A DNA stretch of 64,000 nt, from the NCBI RefSeq assembly GCF_014646815.1, contig NZ_BMNZ01000005.1:350415-414414 (forward strand), read 5' to 3'. The DNA is from Terrabacter tumescens. Its GTDB lineage: Bacteria; Actinomycetota; Actinomycetes; Actinomycetales; Dermatophilaceae. The notes beneath the pieces were generated by a model, which worked only from the letters and a program-made list of their open reading frames with translations, was not told the origin of the DNA and did no database searches. Below are positions 1-8,504 of the stretch, piece by piece. A program made the translations under genes and the position numbers. Each line of letters opens with the position of its first letter. Within the stretch, counting starts at the first letter, position 1.

Positions 1-1085
1 AGCATCTTCTGGTCGCGCAGCAGGTCGAGGGCGAATCTCTCGTCGTCGCGGATGTCGTGGACCTTCGGGTCGAGCCGCGGGAAGAGGTAGAGCGCCCCCT
101 CCGGCTTGGTGACCGAGACTCCCGGGATCTGGTTGAGCATCTCCCACGCGACGTTGCGCTGCTCGAGCAGCCGGCCTCCGGGCAGGATCAGCTCGTTGAT
201 CGACTGGTAGCCACCGAGCGCGACCTGGATCGCGTGCTGCGCCGGCACGTTGGCGCACAGGCGCATGTTGGCGAGGATGTCGAGGCCCTCGAGGTAGTTG
301 CGCGCGTGCTCCTTGGGCCCGGTGATGACGAGCCAGCCCGAGCGGAAGCCGGCCACGCGGTAGGCCTTGGACAGGCCGTTGAAGGTCAGGCACAGCAGGT
401 CGGGCGCGAGGGACGCGATCGAGGTGTGCGTGGCGCCGTCGTAGAGGATCTTGTCGTAGATCTCGTCGGCCATGATGATCAGCTCGTGCTCGCGGGCGAC
501 CTGGGCGATCGCCTCGAGGACCTCGCGCGGGTAGACGGCGCCGGTCGGGTTGTTGGGGTTGATGACGACGATGGCGCGCGTGCGGTCGGTGATCTTGCTG
601 CGGATGTCGTCGAGGTCGGGCGCCCAGCCGGCCTGCTCGTCGCAGACGTAGTGCACGGCCGTGCCGCCGGCGAGGCTCGCGGCCGCGGTCCAGAGGGGGT
701 AGTCGGGCGCGGGGATGAGCACCTCGTCGCCGTTGTCGAGCAGCCCCTGCATCGCCATGACGATGAGCTCGCTGACGCCGTTGCCGAGGTAGATGTCCTC
801 GACGCCGACGGCCGGGAAGTCGCGCACCTCGTAGTGCTGCTTGACGGCGCGGCGGGCCGACAGGATGCCCTTGCTGTCGCTGTAGCCCTGCGCCGTCGGG
901 AGCTCCTGGATGACGTCGACGAGGATGTCCTCGGGTGCCTCGAAGCCGAACGGGGCCGGGTTGCCGATGTTGAGCTTGAGGATGCGGTGCCCCTCGTCCT
1001 CGAGCCGCTTGGCCTCGGCCAGCACGGGCCCACGGATCTCGTAACAGACGTTCTGCAGCTTCTTGCTCTGGGTCACCGCGCGCAT
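1..1085 (-). CDS. AlaA-like PLP-dependent aminotransferase, 3' end outside window
   Basis: This is the first ~361 codons of a fold-type I aminotransferase whose C-terminus lies beyond the window edge. It starts at ATG 1085 (MRAVTQSKKLQNVCYEIRGP). Visible family motifs are LNIGNPAPFGF near residue 40, the NPNNPTGA loop, DEIYDKILYDGA, and SKAYRVAGFRSGW, whose Lys should carry pyridoxal phosphate. The sequence resembles the alanine-synthesising AlaA/YfbQ group of about 400 residues, which transfers an amino group between glutamate and pyruvate in the cytoplasm. The substrate is inferred from family resemblance; another keto-acid acceptor is possible. The upstream region carries a GTATGCC word and CACTCGAG repeats, but I see no clear promoter. 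Confidence 0.85.
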   Translation of the reverse strand, partial: MRAVTQSKKLQNVCYEIRGPVLAEAKRLEDEGHRILKLNIGNPAPFGFEAPEDILVDVIQELPTAQGYSDSKGILSARRAVKQHYEVRDFPAVGVEDIYLGNGVSELIVMAMQGLLDNGDEVLIPAPDYPLWTAAASLAGGTAVHYVCDEQAGWAPDLDDIRSKITDRTRAIVVINPNNPTGAVYPREVLEAIAQVAREHELIIMADEIYDKILYDGATHTSIASLAPDLLCLTFNGLSKAYRVAGFRSGWLVITGPKEHARNYLEGLDILANMRLCANVPAQHAIQVALGGYQSINELILPGGRLLEQRNVAWEMLNQIPGVSVTKPEGALYLFPRLDPKVHDIRDDERFALDLLRDQKM

Positions 1086-1194
1086 ACGCCCCAGAGTGAC
1101 ACCCAGGTATGCCGTGGGCCGCGTCATTCCCACGATGTGGCCCATGTCGTGGGTCACCTGGAGTCAGAACAGGCGTAACGGGTGGGGCGGGGCG

Positions 1195-1276
1195 CTCACT
1201 CGTGGTGGGGCCGGGCGCTCACTCGAGTGGTAGGGCGGGGCCACTCGAGTGGGGCGGGGCGGCCACTCGACGAGTG
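1195..1276. repeat. Cluster of CACTCGAG-type short palindromes
   Basis: In the gap between the aminotransferase and the next minus-strand gene, the sequence CACTCG(A)/CGAGTG occurs at least four times in about 80 bases. Two copies are perfect CCACTCGAGTGG-like palindromes separated by G-rich linkers. The core matches the GTCGAGTG(G/C)CC element seen at 24581-24600 and 55451-55570. The role is unknown; a dispersed intergenic repeat is the simplest reading. Confidence 0.6.
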
Positions 1277-1284
1277 GGGGCAGG

Positions 1285-1863
1285 TCAGTGCAGGAGGCAG
1301 CCGAAGCTGCTGGCGGGGCTGCGCGCCGACAGCGACCCCACGAGCGAGATGTCGCTGGGCGCGAGCACGTCGACCGTCAGCACGTGTCCCTCGGCCGTGC
1401 GCGTCAGGCGGGCGTAGACGGGGACGTCGGACGGCTGCTGCGTCCACCCGGACCGCACGAGGTAGTCGACGAGCTCGGCCGGCTGCGGACCCGTCGACGG
1501 CGGGTAGCTGCGGGTGATGCTGCCCTCGTCGGCGTCGCGGCACGGCGGGATGTCGCTGTGACCGAGCGGGGTGATCGCGTGGTCGAGGTCCTCGACCTCG
1601 CCGGCCAGGGACTCGTAGGCCGCCACGTCGCCGGCGTGGACGCGCGCGGACCACGCCCACGCACCGAAGGCGAGCAGCCCGACGACGAGCGCGACGAACC
1701 CTGCCGTCGCGAGCCAACTTCGTCGCGTGGACCTCGCTCCCGAGGCGGGACCGGGCGCTGCCGACGGTTCGGCGGGCAGGTCACGGTGGCGTGGCGCGCG
1801 CGGGGCCCGCGGGGGTCGCCCGCCGCCGGGCGGGGCCTCGTCGACGAAGCCGGAGTCACTCAC
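1285..1863 (-). CDS. Single-pass membrane protein of unknown function
   Basis: The 192-residue product has a Pro/Arg-rich cytoplasmic N-terminus, one hydrophobic segment (WLATAGFVALVVGLLAFGAWAW, about residues 50-71) and a predicted extracytoplasmic domain of about 120 residues containing two cysteines (IPPCRDAD and the C-terminal SSFGCLLH). GTG 1863 (VSDSGFVDE) is the preferred start; an in-frame ATG at 1911 would add 16 residues. I do not recognise the family. It lies 117 bases downstream of the MptB-like gene on the same strand and could be co-transcribed. The paired cysteines suggest a disulfide in an exported domain, which is inference. Confidence 0.6.
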   Translation of the reverse strand: MSDSGFVDEAPPGGGRPPRAPRAPRHRDLPAEPSAAPGPASGARSTRRSWLATAGFVALVVGLLAFGAWAWSARVHAGDVAAYESLAGEVEDLDHAITPLGHSDIPPCRDADEGSITRSYPPSTGPQPAELVDYLVRSGWTQQPSDVPVYARLTRTAEGHVLTVDVLAPSDISLVGSLSARSPASSFGCLLH

Positions 1864-1980
1864 CGGGACAGTGTGGGACACCCGGGCAGGCCCCGGGAGC
1901 GGCATCGGCAACTGTCGCCGATCCGTGACCGCCCCGACCTCCGGTTCGAGGTGATGCCGGCACCCACCCGGGCGCCGGGA

Positions 1981-3591
1981 TCACCTCGAACGGGCGGAAG
2001 AGGAGCCAGAGGGGCCGGAAGGGTCCGTGGTGGCGGTGCTGCCGGGCTGCCGCACGAGGGGCCGGTCGAGGTCGAGCAGGTGGCGCCAGTCGGTGCGGCG
2101 AGCGGTGCGCAGCCCGCGCCGCAGCAGCAGGACGAGGACGACGAGCGCGAACGGCACGCCGACGGCGGTCGTCGTCAGGCCGAGGCTGTAGCCCTCCGGC
2201 AGCGTCGCGAAGCAGACGACGGTCGCGACGACGGCGAGCGGCCGCTCGAGCCGCGGCTGCCACAGCGCGCCCAGCGACACGGCGAAGAGCGGCAGCATCC
2301 AGAGGTAGTACCAGCCGAGGAAGACCGGCGCGAGCACGACGACGGCGAGCATCGCCCACGCGATCCCGCGCACCGGCCGGAGCCGAGCCTCGGGGTCGGC
2401 CACGTCGCCGGCGAGGCCGCGGGTGTCGGCGGGCTTGACCGCCGCCAGCCAGACGAGCACGAGGAGCAGCGCGAGGACGGCGAGCGCCACGAGCCGTGCG
2501 GTCGCGATGCCGGTCTCGCGCCACTCGTCGTGGCCGAGCAGGTGCCCGACCGCACCGACGGCGATGCCGACCGAGGTGGGCAACGACGTCCACTGCTCGT
2601 TCTTCCCGGGGGTCCCGGTCGGGTTGAGCCACGAGAAGCCGAGCCCGGTCACGACGCCGCCGAGCACCATCGGCACCCCTGCGCAGAGGGCCGTCAGCGC
2701 CCCCGCCCGCACCACGTCACTCCAGCGGGCGTATGCCGGGTCACCGGTCCCCGACGCCCGCGCCGTCGCGACGTGGCGGGCCCAGAGGACCGCGACGAAG
2801 GGCAGGGCGATGACGGCGGTGACCTTGACCATGGCGCCGAGGGCGATCACGACGCACGCGACGGCGAGCCGCCCCCGCAGGGCGAGGGCCAGGCCGCCGA
2901 GCACCGCGGCGACCATGAGCGCGTCGTTGTGCGCTCCCCCGACGAAGTGGGCGCCGACGAGCGGCACGGCCACCCCGAGCCACATCGCCCGCACCGGCGA
3001 CCAGCCGAGCCGGCGGGCGACGTCGGGCACGGCCCAGGCCATGACGACGACACCCACGACCGCGAGCAGGCGCAGGAGCAGCAGGGCCACCCACAGCTCG
3101 CCGGACACCGAAGCGACGGCTCGCGCGAGGAGCAGCCACACGGGCCCGTAGGGGGTCGCACTGTCGAGCCAGGTCGGTGCCGTGGAGTCCCGCCACGGCG
3201 AGTCGAGCTCGCGGACCGCGTGGTCGTAGGGGCTGAGGCCCTGGTCCCAGAGCAGGCCCTGGGCGGCATACGAGTAGAGGTCGCGGCTGTAGAGGGGCAT
3301 GGCGGCGACGAGCGGGGCGAACCACAGCGCGACCGTCACCCACCACCACCGGACCGGGACGTCCGCGTCGCGCAGCCGCCACCAGGCGACGACGAGCAGC
3401 GCCATCGCGAGCAGCGACACCGTCGCGAGCAGGGGCGAGCCGCCGCTGGCCGACCACGCCGCCACACCCGGCCACAGCACGTGCAGGTTCGGGCGGGGCA
3501 GGGCGCCGGCGCCCCACGAGGCGGCGGCGAGGACGACGCCGGCCGCACAGCCCGCCCAGCGCCACACCCCCGGAGGCGCCGTCTCAGCCAT
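1981..3591 (-). CDS. mptB: MptB-like polyprenol-phosphomannose-dependent mannosyltransferase
   Basis: The 536-residue polytopic protein has about 12-13 hydrophobic segments. The loop PLYSRDLYSYAAQG after the third segment carries the acidic residue expected of GT-C glycosyltransferases, and is followed by SPYD and ATPYGPVW, typical of actinobacterial MptA/MptB alpha-1,6-mannosyltransferases. Those enzymes use polyprenyl-phosphate mannose on the outer membrane face to build lipomannan-type glycans. The start is ATG 3591, overlapping the stop of the phosphatase gene by 8 bp, which indicates translational coupling. The C-terminus is a Ser/Thr/Pro-rich tail. MptA or another GT87-like enzyme is the alternative. 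Assignment is by motif and topology only. Confidence 0.7.
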   Translation of the reverse strand: MAETAPPGVWRWAGCAAGVVLAAASWGAGALPRPNLHVLWPGVAAWSASGGSPLLATVSLLAMALLVVAWWRLRDADVPVRWWWVTVALWFAPLVAAMPLYSRDLYSYAAQGLLWDQGLSPYDHAVRELDSPWRDSTAPTWLDSATPYGPVWLLLARAVASVSGELWVALLLLRLLAVVGVVVMAWAVPDVARRLGWSPVRAMWLGVAVPLVGAHFVGGAHNDALMVAAVLGGLALALRGRLAVACVVIALGAMVKVTAVIALPFVAVLWARHVATARASGTGDPAYARWSDVVRAGALTALCAGVPMVLGGVVTGLGFSWLNPTGTPGKNEQWTSLPTSVGIAVGAVGHLLGHDEWRETGIATARLVALAVLALLLVLVWLAAVKPADTRGLAGDVADPEARLRPVRGIAWAMLAVVVLAPVFLGWYYLWMLPLFAVSLGALWQPRLERPLAVVATVVCFATLPEGYSLGLTTTAVGVPFALVVLVLLLRRGLRTARRTDWRHLLDLDRPLVRQPGSTATTDPSGPSGSSSARSR

Positions 3592-4180
3592 GCGTGACCG
3601 GCTCGTCACCCCACGCGAGCAGGCGCCACCCGGTCTCGGGGTCGCCCTCCATCGTGACGACGTGCGCGTTGTCGAGGCGGCGGCCGTCGAAGAACTCGGC
3701 GGACAGCCCGAGCGAGGCAGAGCACCAGACGCGCATCGCGGCACCGTGGCTCACGGCGACCGCCGACGCGTGCCCGTCGGAGGCGATGCTCGCGATGGCC
3801 GCGTCGTAGCGCTCCATGAAGACGGCGCCGCTGTCGCCGCCGGGGATCGTGTGCTCGGGGTCGTCGCGCCAGCGGACGACGGCGTCGATGTAGGGCTGCC
3901 AGTCGGTCGACATCTCGTAGTCGCCGGCCTGGATCTCGCGCAGCCCGGGAAGCACGACCATCTCGAGCCCGAGCAGCTCGGCGAGCGGCGCCGCGGTCTG
4001 CTGGGTGCGCACGAGGTCGGAGGTGTAGATCGCCCCGAGGTCCTCGCCACCGAGCCGGTCGGCGAGGGCGCGGGCCTGGGCCCGGCCCTCCTCGGTGAGG
4101 TCGACGCCGGGCACGGCCGTGTCGAGCTGGCGGGCGACGTTGGCGTGGGTCTGGCCGTGCCGCACGAGGAAGAGGCGCAC
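3584..4180 (-). CDS. Histidine phosphatase family protein
   Basis: This 198-residue cytosolic protein opens with MRLFLVRHGQTHAN, the RHG catalytic motif whose His is phosphorylated in the phosphoglycerate-mutase/acid-phosphatase superfamily. It later shows the acidic loop LREIQAGDYE and the second catalytic His in VAVSHGAAMRVW. The start is GTG 4180, one base after the stop of the lipoprotein gene. The stop overlaps the MptB-like gene, so the three genes form one operon. The substrate cannot be read from sequence; co-transcription with a mannosyltransferase suggests a phosphorylated sugar or sugar-nucleotide metabolite, which is inference. Confidence 0.85.
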   Translation of the reverse strand: MRLFLVRHGQTHANVARQLDTAVPGVDLTEEGRAQARALADRLGGEDLGAIYTSDLVRTQQTAAPLAELLGLEMVVLPGLREIQAGDYEMSTDWQPYIDAVVRWRDDPEHTIPGGDSGAVFMERYDAAIASIASDGHASAVAVSHGAAMRVWCSASLGLSAEFFDGRRLDNAHVVTMEGDPETGWRLLAWGDEPVTHG

Positions 4181-4181
4181 G

Positions 4182-4700
4182 TCAGAGGCCCTTGACCGTG
4201 ACGCCGCTCAGGCACTCGACGCCCGCGCTCGGTCCGGTGTGGAAGTTCTTGATCGACACCGGCGTCGCAGCACCAGCCGCGAGCTTGATGTCGACCTCCT
4301 TGCCGGCCACGTCCGAGCCGTCGGACGTCTTGACGAGGAAGACCGCCACGGTGAACGTGTGCTCCTCGGAGTCCGCGTTGGTCAGCGTCCCCGTGAAGCT
4401 CCAGGACTCCCCCTTGGCGGTGCAGCTCGTGCTCGTGAGGCTCGACGCGGCGTCGAAGAGGCCACCGTCGCTCGGCGCGGTCGTGTCGGCAGGATCGGGC
4501 ACGTCGTCGCTCGGGGTGTCGGCCGTGATCGTCGGCTGCACCGGCACGCTCACCGTCGGGGCCACCGTGTCGGCCGAGGGCGTGGGCTGGCCGCAGCCGG
4601 CGAGGGCGAGGACGAGCGAGGCGCAGACGGCCAGCGCGACGGTCGGCACGGCATACGCCCGGGGTGCACCGGGGTGTCCGCTGACGGCTCGGCGAGGCAT
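4182..4700 (-). CDS. Secreted lipoprotein with FxLYD/DUF4352-like domain
   Basis: The 172-residue product begins with a signal peptide ending in a lipobox (LVLALAGCGQP, Cys about residue 37), so it should be lipidated and anchored outside the membrane. A Thr/Pro/Asp linker follows, then a beta-rich domain (WSFTGTLTNADSEEHTFTVAVFLV) that resembles the FxLYD-type fold in which new and old tails of a beta sandwich are compared. Start ATG 4700 is preceded by AGGAAGGGG somewhat far upstream; GTG 4706 is an alternative. It is first in the operon with the histidine phosphatase and MptB-like genes. Function unknown. Confidence 0.75.
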   Translation of the reverse strand: MPRRAVSGHPGAPRAYAVPTVALAVCASLVLALAGCGQPTPSADTVAPTVSVPVQPTITADTPSDDVPDPADTTAPSDGGLFDAASSLTSTSCTAKGESWSFTGTLTNADSEEHTFTVAVFLVKTSDGSDVAGKEVDIKLAAGAATPVSIKNFHTGPSAGVECLSGVTVKGL

Positions 4701-4761
4701 GGGCACGTGCGGCCCCTTCCTGTCAGGAGGTGTGCGCGGCCCATTGTGCCCCGCGAGGCGC

Positions 4762-7089
4762 TCAGGGCAGCAGCAGCCGGGCCGCGACGGCGGCGACGAT
4801 GACGAGAACCCCCGCCCCCAGCGCCAGCGTGTCGGGCAGCCGCCACGGCGCGGGCCCGGCCCACGAGCGGCGCCGCGCCTCGGCGAAGCCCCGCGCGTCC
4901 ATCGCCAGCGCCAGCGCCGACGCCTGGCCGAGAGCGCCGACGAGCAGGCCACCGGTGACGACGACGGCCTCGCGGCCGCGGGCGACCGGTCCGCGGTCGG
5001 CCCGGATGCCACGCACCCGGCGCGTCGTCATGAGCTCGACCCAGAGGGCGTCGAAGGACTGGAGCCGCTGGAGGGCGGCCGTCGCCGCGACGACGGGACG
5101 CGCCGGCAGCCGGAGGCGCTGGGCGAGGTGGTCGCCGAGGGCCTCGGGGTCGAGGAAGCCGACGACGAAGGCCGACGGCACGAGCAGGCAGAGCACGCGC
5201 AGCGCGGCCCCCGAAGCCACCTCGAGGTCGCGACCACCGAGCAGCCACGCGGACCACGCGACCCCGAGGACGGCGACGGCCGCCGGCGCGAGCCGCGCGA
5301 GGACACCGCGCAGGCGTCCCTGAGGAGCACGACCTGCGCCGGGGGCGATCAGACCCACGAGGCCGAGCACGAGCTCCACGGCCAGGACGGCGAGCCCCTG
5401 GCGCCACGTGTCGAGCAGCGCTGGAAGGGGAAGCACGCACAGGGCGGCGCCGAGCAGCGCGAGCGGGCCGACACGGGCGAGCACCGGGCGGCGTTCCGGC
5501 TCCGGGTCGGGCGGCGGCTGGGCGGGGGCGGTGACGCGGACGACGCGGTCGGCGTCGTCGACGACACCCGGGTCGTGGGTCGTGACGACGACGGCCGCAC
5601 CCTCGTCACGCGCGGCGGCGAGGACGCCGGAGACGGCCGCCCACGTCAAGCGGTCCTGCCCGACGGTCGGCTCGTCGGCGAGCACGAGGGCCGGGCCGTG
5701 GGCGACGGCGGAGGCCATCGCGAGGCGCCGCTGCTCACCACCGGAGAGCTGCCGCGGGTCGGCGCCGGCCAGGTGCGCGAGGCCGAGGGCGGCGAGCAGG
5801 GCGTCCGCCCGCCGGCCGGCGACGGCGGGGTCCTGCCCGAGGGCGAGCGGGGTCGTCAGCACGTCGTCACGCACGGTGCGGCCCACGAGCGCGGTCGCCG
5901 CGCGCTGCGGCACCCAGGCGACGACGCGGGCGAGGTCGGTCGAGGACCACTCGTCGGGCGGCGCGAGCCGGTCACGCGCAGCGGCGCGGTCGCCGGTCTC
6001 GGCCGGGGTGAGCGGCAGCGCCACGTCGACGGTGCCGCGGGTCGGCGCCGTCAGGCCGCCGAGCGCCGACATGAGCGAGGACTTGCCGGCACCGCTCGGT
6101 CCGACGAGGGCCACGGACCGGCCGGCCCGCGCCTCGAGGTCGGCACCGTCGACGGCGAGGGTCGTGCGCGACGGGCCCCCGAGCCGCCGGCTCCGGTGCT
6201 CGACCCGGACGCCGGATGCGGCCGCGACGACGCGGCCGTGCGGCACCCGTCCGGCCGCGGCGTCCGGGGCGGGGTCGAGGGCCAGCGCGAGAGGCTGGGG
6301 GTCGGGAACACCGGGCACCCAGATGCCCTGGGCTGCAAGGGATTCGCCGTGCTCGACGAGGACCTGACGCGGCTCGCCGTCGGCGACGACCGCGCCCGAC
6401 GCGTCGAGGACGACGAGGCGGTCGACGAGGTCGAGCCACCCGTCGAGGCGGTGCTCGACGACGACGAGCGTGAGGCCGCGCCGTGCGACGACGTCGGCGA
6501 CGACGCTCCGCACGTCCGCTGCGGTCGCGGCGTCGAGCATCGCCGTCGGCTCGTCGAGCAGGAGCACCGACGGCTCCATGACGAGCGCGCCGGCCAGCGC
6601 GAGCCGCTGGGACTCGCCTCCGCTCAGCGTCGCCGGCGGGCTGTCGGGCGACATCGTCAGCCCGACCTCGCGCAGGGCGGCGGCGACGCGGGGCGGCATG
6701 GCCGCCCGCGGCATGGAGACGTTCTCGAGCCCGAACGCGACGTCCCGGCCGATGCTCGAGGCCACGACTCCGGCGCCGGGATCCTGCAGGACGAGACCCA
6801 CCGAGCCCGGAACTGCCTGCGGCTCATGGCCGTCCACGGTCACGGTGCCCGACAGGTCGCCGGCGTCGGCCGTCAGCAGCAGGCCGGCGACGGCGCGCAG
6901 CAGGGTCGACTTGCCCGACCCGCTCGGCCCGGCGAGCAGCACGCGCTCGCCGGGCTCGAGGGTGAGGTCGAGACGGTCGAGGACCGGACGCGACCGACCG
7001 AAGGGTCGCCACGTCAGACCGGCGACGCGCACGTCCGCGCCGGATCGCACCGGCGCCTCCGCGTCGACGTGCTCGGGTCCTCGCTCCAT
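4762..7089 (-). CDS. Fused EcfA-EcfA-EcfT energy-coupling module (YkoD+YkoC type)
   Basis: One 775-residue chain joins two ABC ATPase domains to an EcfT-like membrane domain. Domain 1 (about 20-240) has Walker A GPSGSGKST, signature LSGGESQRLALAGAL and Walker B VLLLDEPTA. Domain 2 (about 290-520) has GPSGAGKSS, LSGGEQRRLAMASAV and LVLADEPT. The C-terminal third has hydrophobic segments and the coupling-helix motif MDARGFAEARRRSW typical of EcfT. ATG 7089 is preferred to GTG 7101 because GGAGG lies 7 nt upstream of it. The ykoE gene is 21 bp upstream and a TPP riboswitch precedes both. The complex should power uptake of a thiamine precursor. In Bacillus YkoC and YkoD are separate proteins, so this is a fusion. 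Confidence 0.9.
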   Translation of the reverse strand: MERGPEHVDAEAPVRSGADVRVAGLTWRPFGRSRPVLDRLDLTLEPGERVLLAGPSGSGKSTLLRAVAGLLLTADAGDLSGTVTVDGHEPQAVPGSVGLVLQDPGAGVVASSIGRDVAFGLENVSMPRAAMPPRVAAALREVGLTMSPDSPPATLSGGESQRLALAGALVMEPSVLLLDEPTAMLDAATAADVRSVVADVVARRGLTLVVVEHRLDGWLDLVDRLVVLDASGAVVADGEPRQVLVEHGESLAAQGIWVPGVPDPQPLALALDPAPDAAAGRVPHGRVVAAASGVRVEHRSRRLGGPSRTTLAVDGADLEARAGRSVALVGPSGAGKSSLMSALGGLTAPTRGTVDVALPLTPAETGDRAAARDRLAPPDEWSSTDLARVVAWVPQRAATALVGRTVRDDVLTTPLALGQDPAVAGRRADALLAALGLAHLAGADPRQLSGGEQRRLAMASAVAHGPALVLADEPTVGQDRLTWAAVSGVLAAARDEGAAVVVTTHDPGVVDDADRVVRVTAPAQPPPDPEPERRPVLARVGPLALLGAALCVLPLPALLDTWRQGLAVLAVELVLGLVGLIAPGAGRAPQGRLRGVLARLAPAAVAVLGVAWSAWLLGGRDLEVASGAALRVLCLLVPSAFVVGFLDPEALGDHLAQRLRLPARPVVAATAALQRLQSFDALWVELMTTRRVRGIRADRGPVARGREAVVVTGGLLVGALGQASALALAMDARGFAEARRRSWAGPAPWRLPDTLALGAGVLVIVAAVAARLLLP

Positions 7090-7110
7090 CGGGGCCTCCA
7101 CGGGGGCCGG

Positions 7111-7725
7111 TCAGACGGCGCGCTGCTCGCGGATCTCCTGGCCCGGGGGGAACGGGTTGAGCGCACCCGCGGCGGCGAGCAACCGGGTCAGGCCGACGGC
7201 GAGCAGCGAGCCGAAGACGGCGACCGACGCCCCGAGCAGGAAGAGGTAGGAGACCTTGTAGCCCCAGCCCCAGTCGGTCCAGTACGAGTACCACTCGTAG
7301 ACGGCCTCGAACGCGCCGCCGAGGAAGCCGCCGAGCAGCAGCGGCGCCCAGCGGTACACGGCATACCCGAACGCGGCGAAGCCGAGCTCGACGCCGAGCC
7401 CCTGCACGAGGCCGGACACGAGCGTCGTCAGGCCCCACTGCGTGCCGATGAGCGCGGAGACGATCGCCGCGAGCAGCTCGGTGAAGACGGCCGCGCCGGG
7501 GCGGCGGATGATGAGCATGCCGACGATGCCGGCGACGAGCCAGGGCCACGCGAACAGCGCGCTGAAGGGGGGGAAGCCCGCCGAGACGGCGTTCGAGGGG
7601 ACGGCGTAGGCCAGACCCCACGCCCAGTAGGCGACGCCGAAGGCGACCCCGAGGAAGGCGCAGGTGAGCAGGTCGATGGTGCGCCAGCGGGTCAGCGGCC
7701 CGCTCGCGGTGATGGTGTTGGACAT
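7111..7725 (-). CDS. ykoE: YkoE-type ECF transporter S component (thiamine precursor)
   Basis: The 204-residue protein has about six transmembrane segments. It contains the YkoE-like pattern LLTCAFLGVAFGVAYWAWGLAY, IIRRPGAAVFTELLAAIVSALIGTQWG and FEAVYEWYSYWTDWGWGYK. S components of this group bind thiamine or hydroxymethylpyrimidine and dock on an EcfAA'T module, here encoded immediately downstream. Start ATG 7725 has GGGAGA 5-6 nt upstream. The TPP aptamer at 7835-7935 shows directly that expression answers to thiamine pyrophosphate. Whether the ligand is HMP or thiamine is not visible in the sequence. Confidence 0.9.
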   Translation of the reverse strand: MSNTITASGPLTRWRTIDLLTCAFLGVAFGVAYWAWGLAYAVPSNAVSAGFPPFSALFAWPWLVAGIVGMLIIRRPGAAVFTELLAAIVSALIGTQWGLTTLVSGLVQGLGVELGFAAFGYAVYRWAPLLLGGFLGGAFEAVYEWYSYWTDWGWGYKVSYLFLLGASVAVFGSLLAVGLTRLLAAAGALNPFPPGQEIREQRAV

Positions 7726-7746
7726 GGTGTGTCTCCCGGGTTCCAG

Positions 7747-7776
7747 TGGATACGCGTGGATACGAGTGTATACCGG
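7747..7776. repeat. Three tandem decamers between TPP aptamer and ykoE
   Basis: Three consecutive ten-base units read TGGATACGCG, TGGATACGAG and TGTATACCGG on the plus strand. They lie in the ykoE leader, 22-51 nt before the start codon on the minus strand. They may be part of the riboswitch expression platform or a protein-binding site spaced at one helical turn. Confidence 0.6.
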
Positions 7777-7834
7777 GGGAAGCCAGCCGGACGGACACGT
7801 CGATGACGTGTGCCGTGCGGTGGCCTGAGAAATA

Positions 7835-7935
7835 CCGACTTCCTTCGCCGGTGCTAACCGGAGCAGGTTCGAGGGTCTGCGGCTCGGCCCTTCGGGCTGC
7901 CGCACTCTCAGCGCGTGACGCGCTCCCCTGTCGTG
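7835..7935 (-). promoter_or_regulatory. TPP (THI-box) riboswitch
   Basis: On the minus strand the conserved THI elements appear in order: AGGGGAGC, the CTGAGAGTGCGG bulge/stem, a variable P3 hairpin (GCAGCCCGAAGGGC...), then GACCCTCGAACCTG, CTCCGG, TTAGCACCGGCG and AAGGAAGTCG. These match the two-helix TPP aptamer closely. It lies 110 nt upstream of ykoE, as expected for a thiamine transport operon. No strong Rho-independent terminator follows, so control may be translational, which is inference. Confidence 0.95.
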
Positions 7936-8012
7936 ATGGGTGGGTGGTGCTCTTCAGTTGTCGGGGGTGACTCTACTCGTCCGGCGCGCGTCCGACGCCC
8001 GGGTCTCGTGGG

Positions 8013-8018
8013 TACAGT
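8013..8018 (+). promoter_or_regulatory. Leaderless -10 box TACAGT
   Basis: TACAGT ends 6 nt before ATG 8025 and no Shine-Dalgarno sequence lies between them. The transcript would start at the start codon. Confidence 0.55.
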
Positions 8019-8024
8019 CACGAC

Positions 8025-8489
8025 ATGGGTTCCAAGGACACGAAGAAGGCTGCCTCCAGGGCTGTCGAGAAGGCCAAGGCCAAGGCTGAGACGCCGCAGC
8101 ACACCCCGGTCAGCGGCCCGGTCTGGAAGATCCTCAGCGTCGGCACGACGATCGTCGCGACGAAGCTCGCGACCGACGCCGCGCAGAAGGGCTGGAAGCT
8201 GGCGACCGGCCGCAACGTCCCGGTCAAGGGGGACTTCGAGCGTGAGCGCACGCGCGACGTCATCCTCTTCACGGCGCTCTCGTCGATGGCCGTGGCCGCG
8301 GCTCGGGTCGCCGCCGAGCGCGGCGCCGCGACGTACTACCGCCGCTCGACCGGCCACCTGCCCAAGGCGCTCGAGGACGAGAAGGTGTCGCCGACCGACA
8401 AGAAGGCCTCCCGCAAGCTCGCCAAGGGCAAGGCCAAGGCCGAGCGCGCGACCCAGAAGGCCATCGACAAGGCCACCGGCCGCCGCTGA
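8025..8489 (+). CDS. DUF4235 family protein
   Basis: The 154-residue protein has a Lys/Ala-rich N-terminus, a core (PVWKILSVGTTIVATKLATDAAQKGWKLATG) and a second hydrophobic helix (VILFTALSSMAVAAARVAAERGAATYYRRSTG) characteristic of DUF4235, a small actinobacterial family of unknown function usually with two membrane-associated helices. The C-terminal 35 residues are a Lys/Ala-rich amphipathic tail. ATG 8025 is supported by a leaderless -10 box. It is monocistronic and convergent with the ATPase remnant. No biochemical role is known to me. Confidence 0.85.
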   Translation: MGSKDTKKAASRAVEKAKAKAETPQHTPVSGPVWKILSVGTTIVATKLATDAAQKGWKLATGRNVPVKGDFERERTRDVILFTALSSMAVAAARVAAERGAATYYRRSTGHLPKALEDEKVSPTDKKASRKLAKGKAKAERATQKAIDKATGRR

Positions 8490-8504
8490 GTCCCCTCTCT
8501 CCCC

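Noticed and set aside
1249..3597. A long plus-strand open frame opposite the membrane protein and MptB-like genes
   Set aside because: The product is Arg/His/Asp-rich low complexity with no motif, and the minus-strand genes are well supported.
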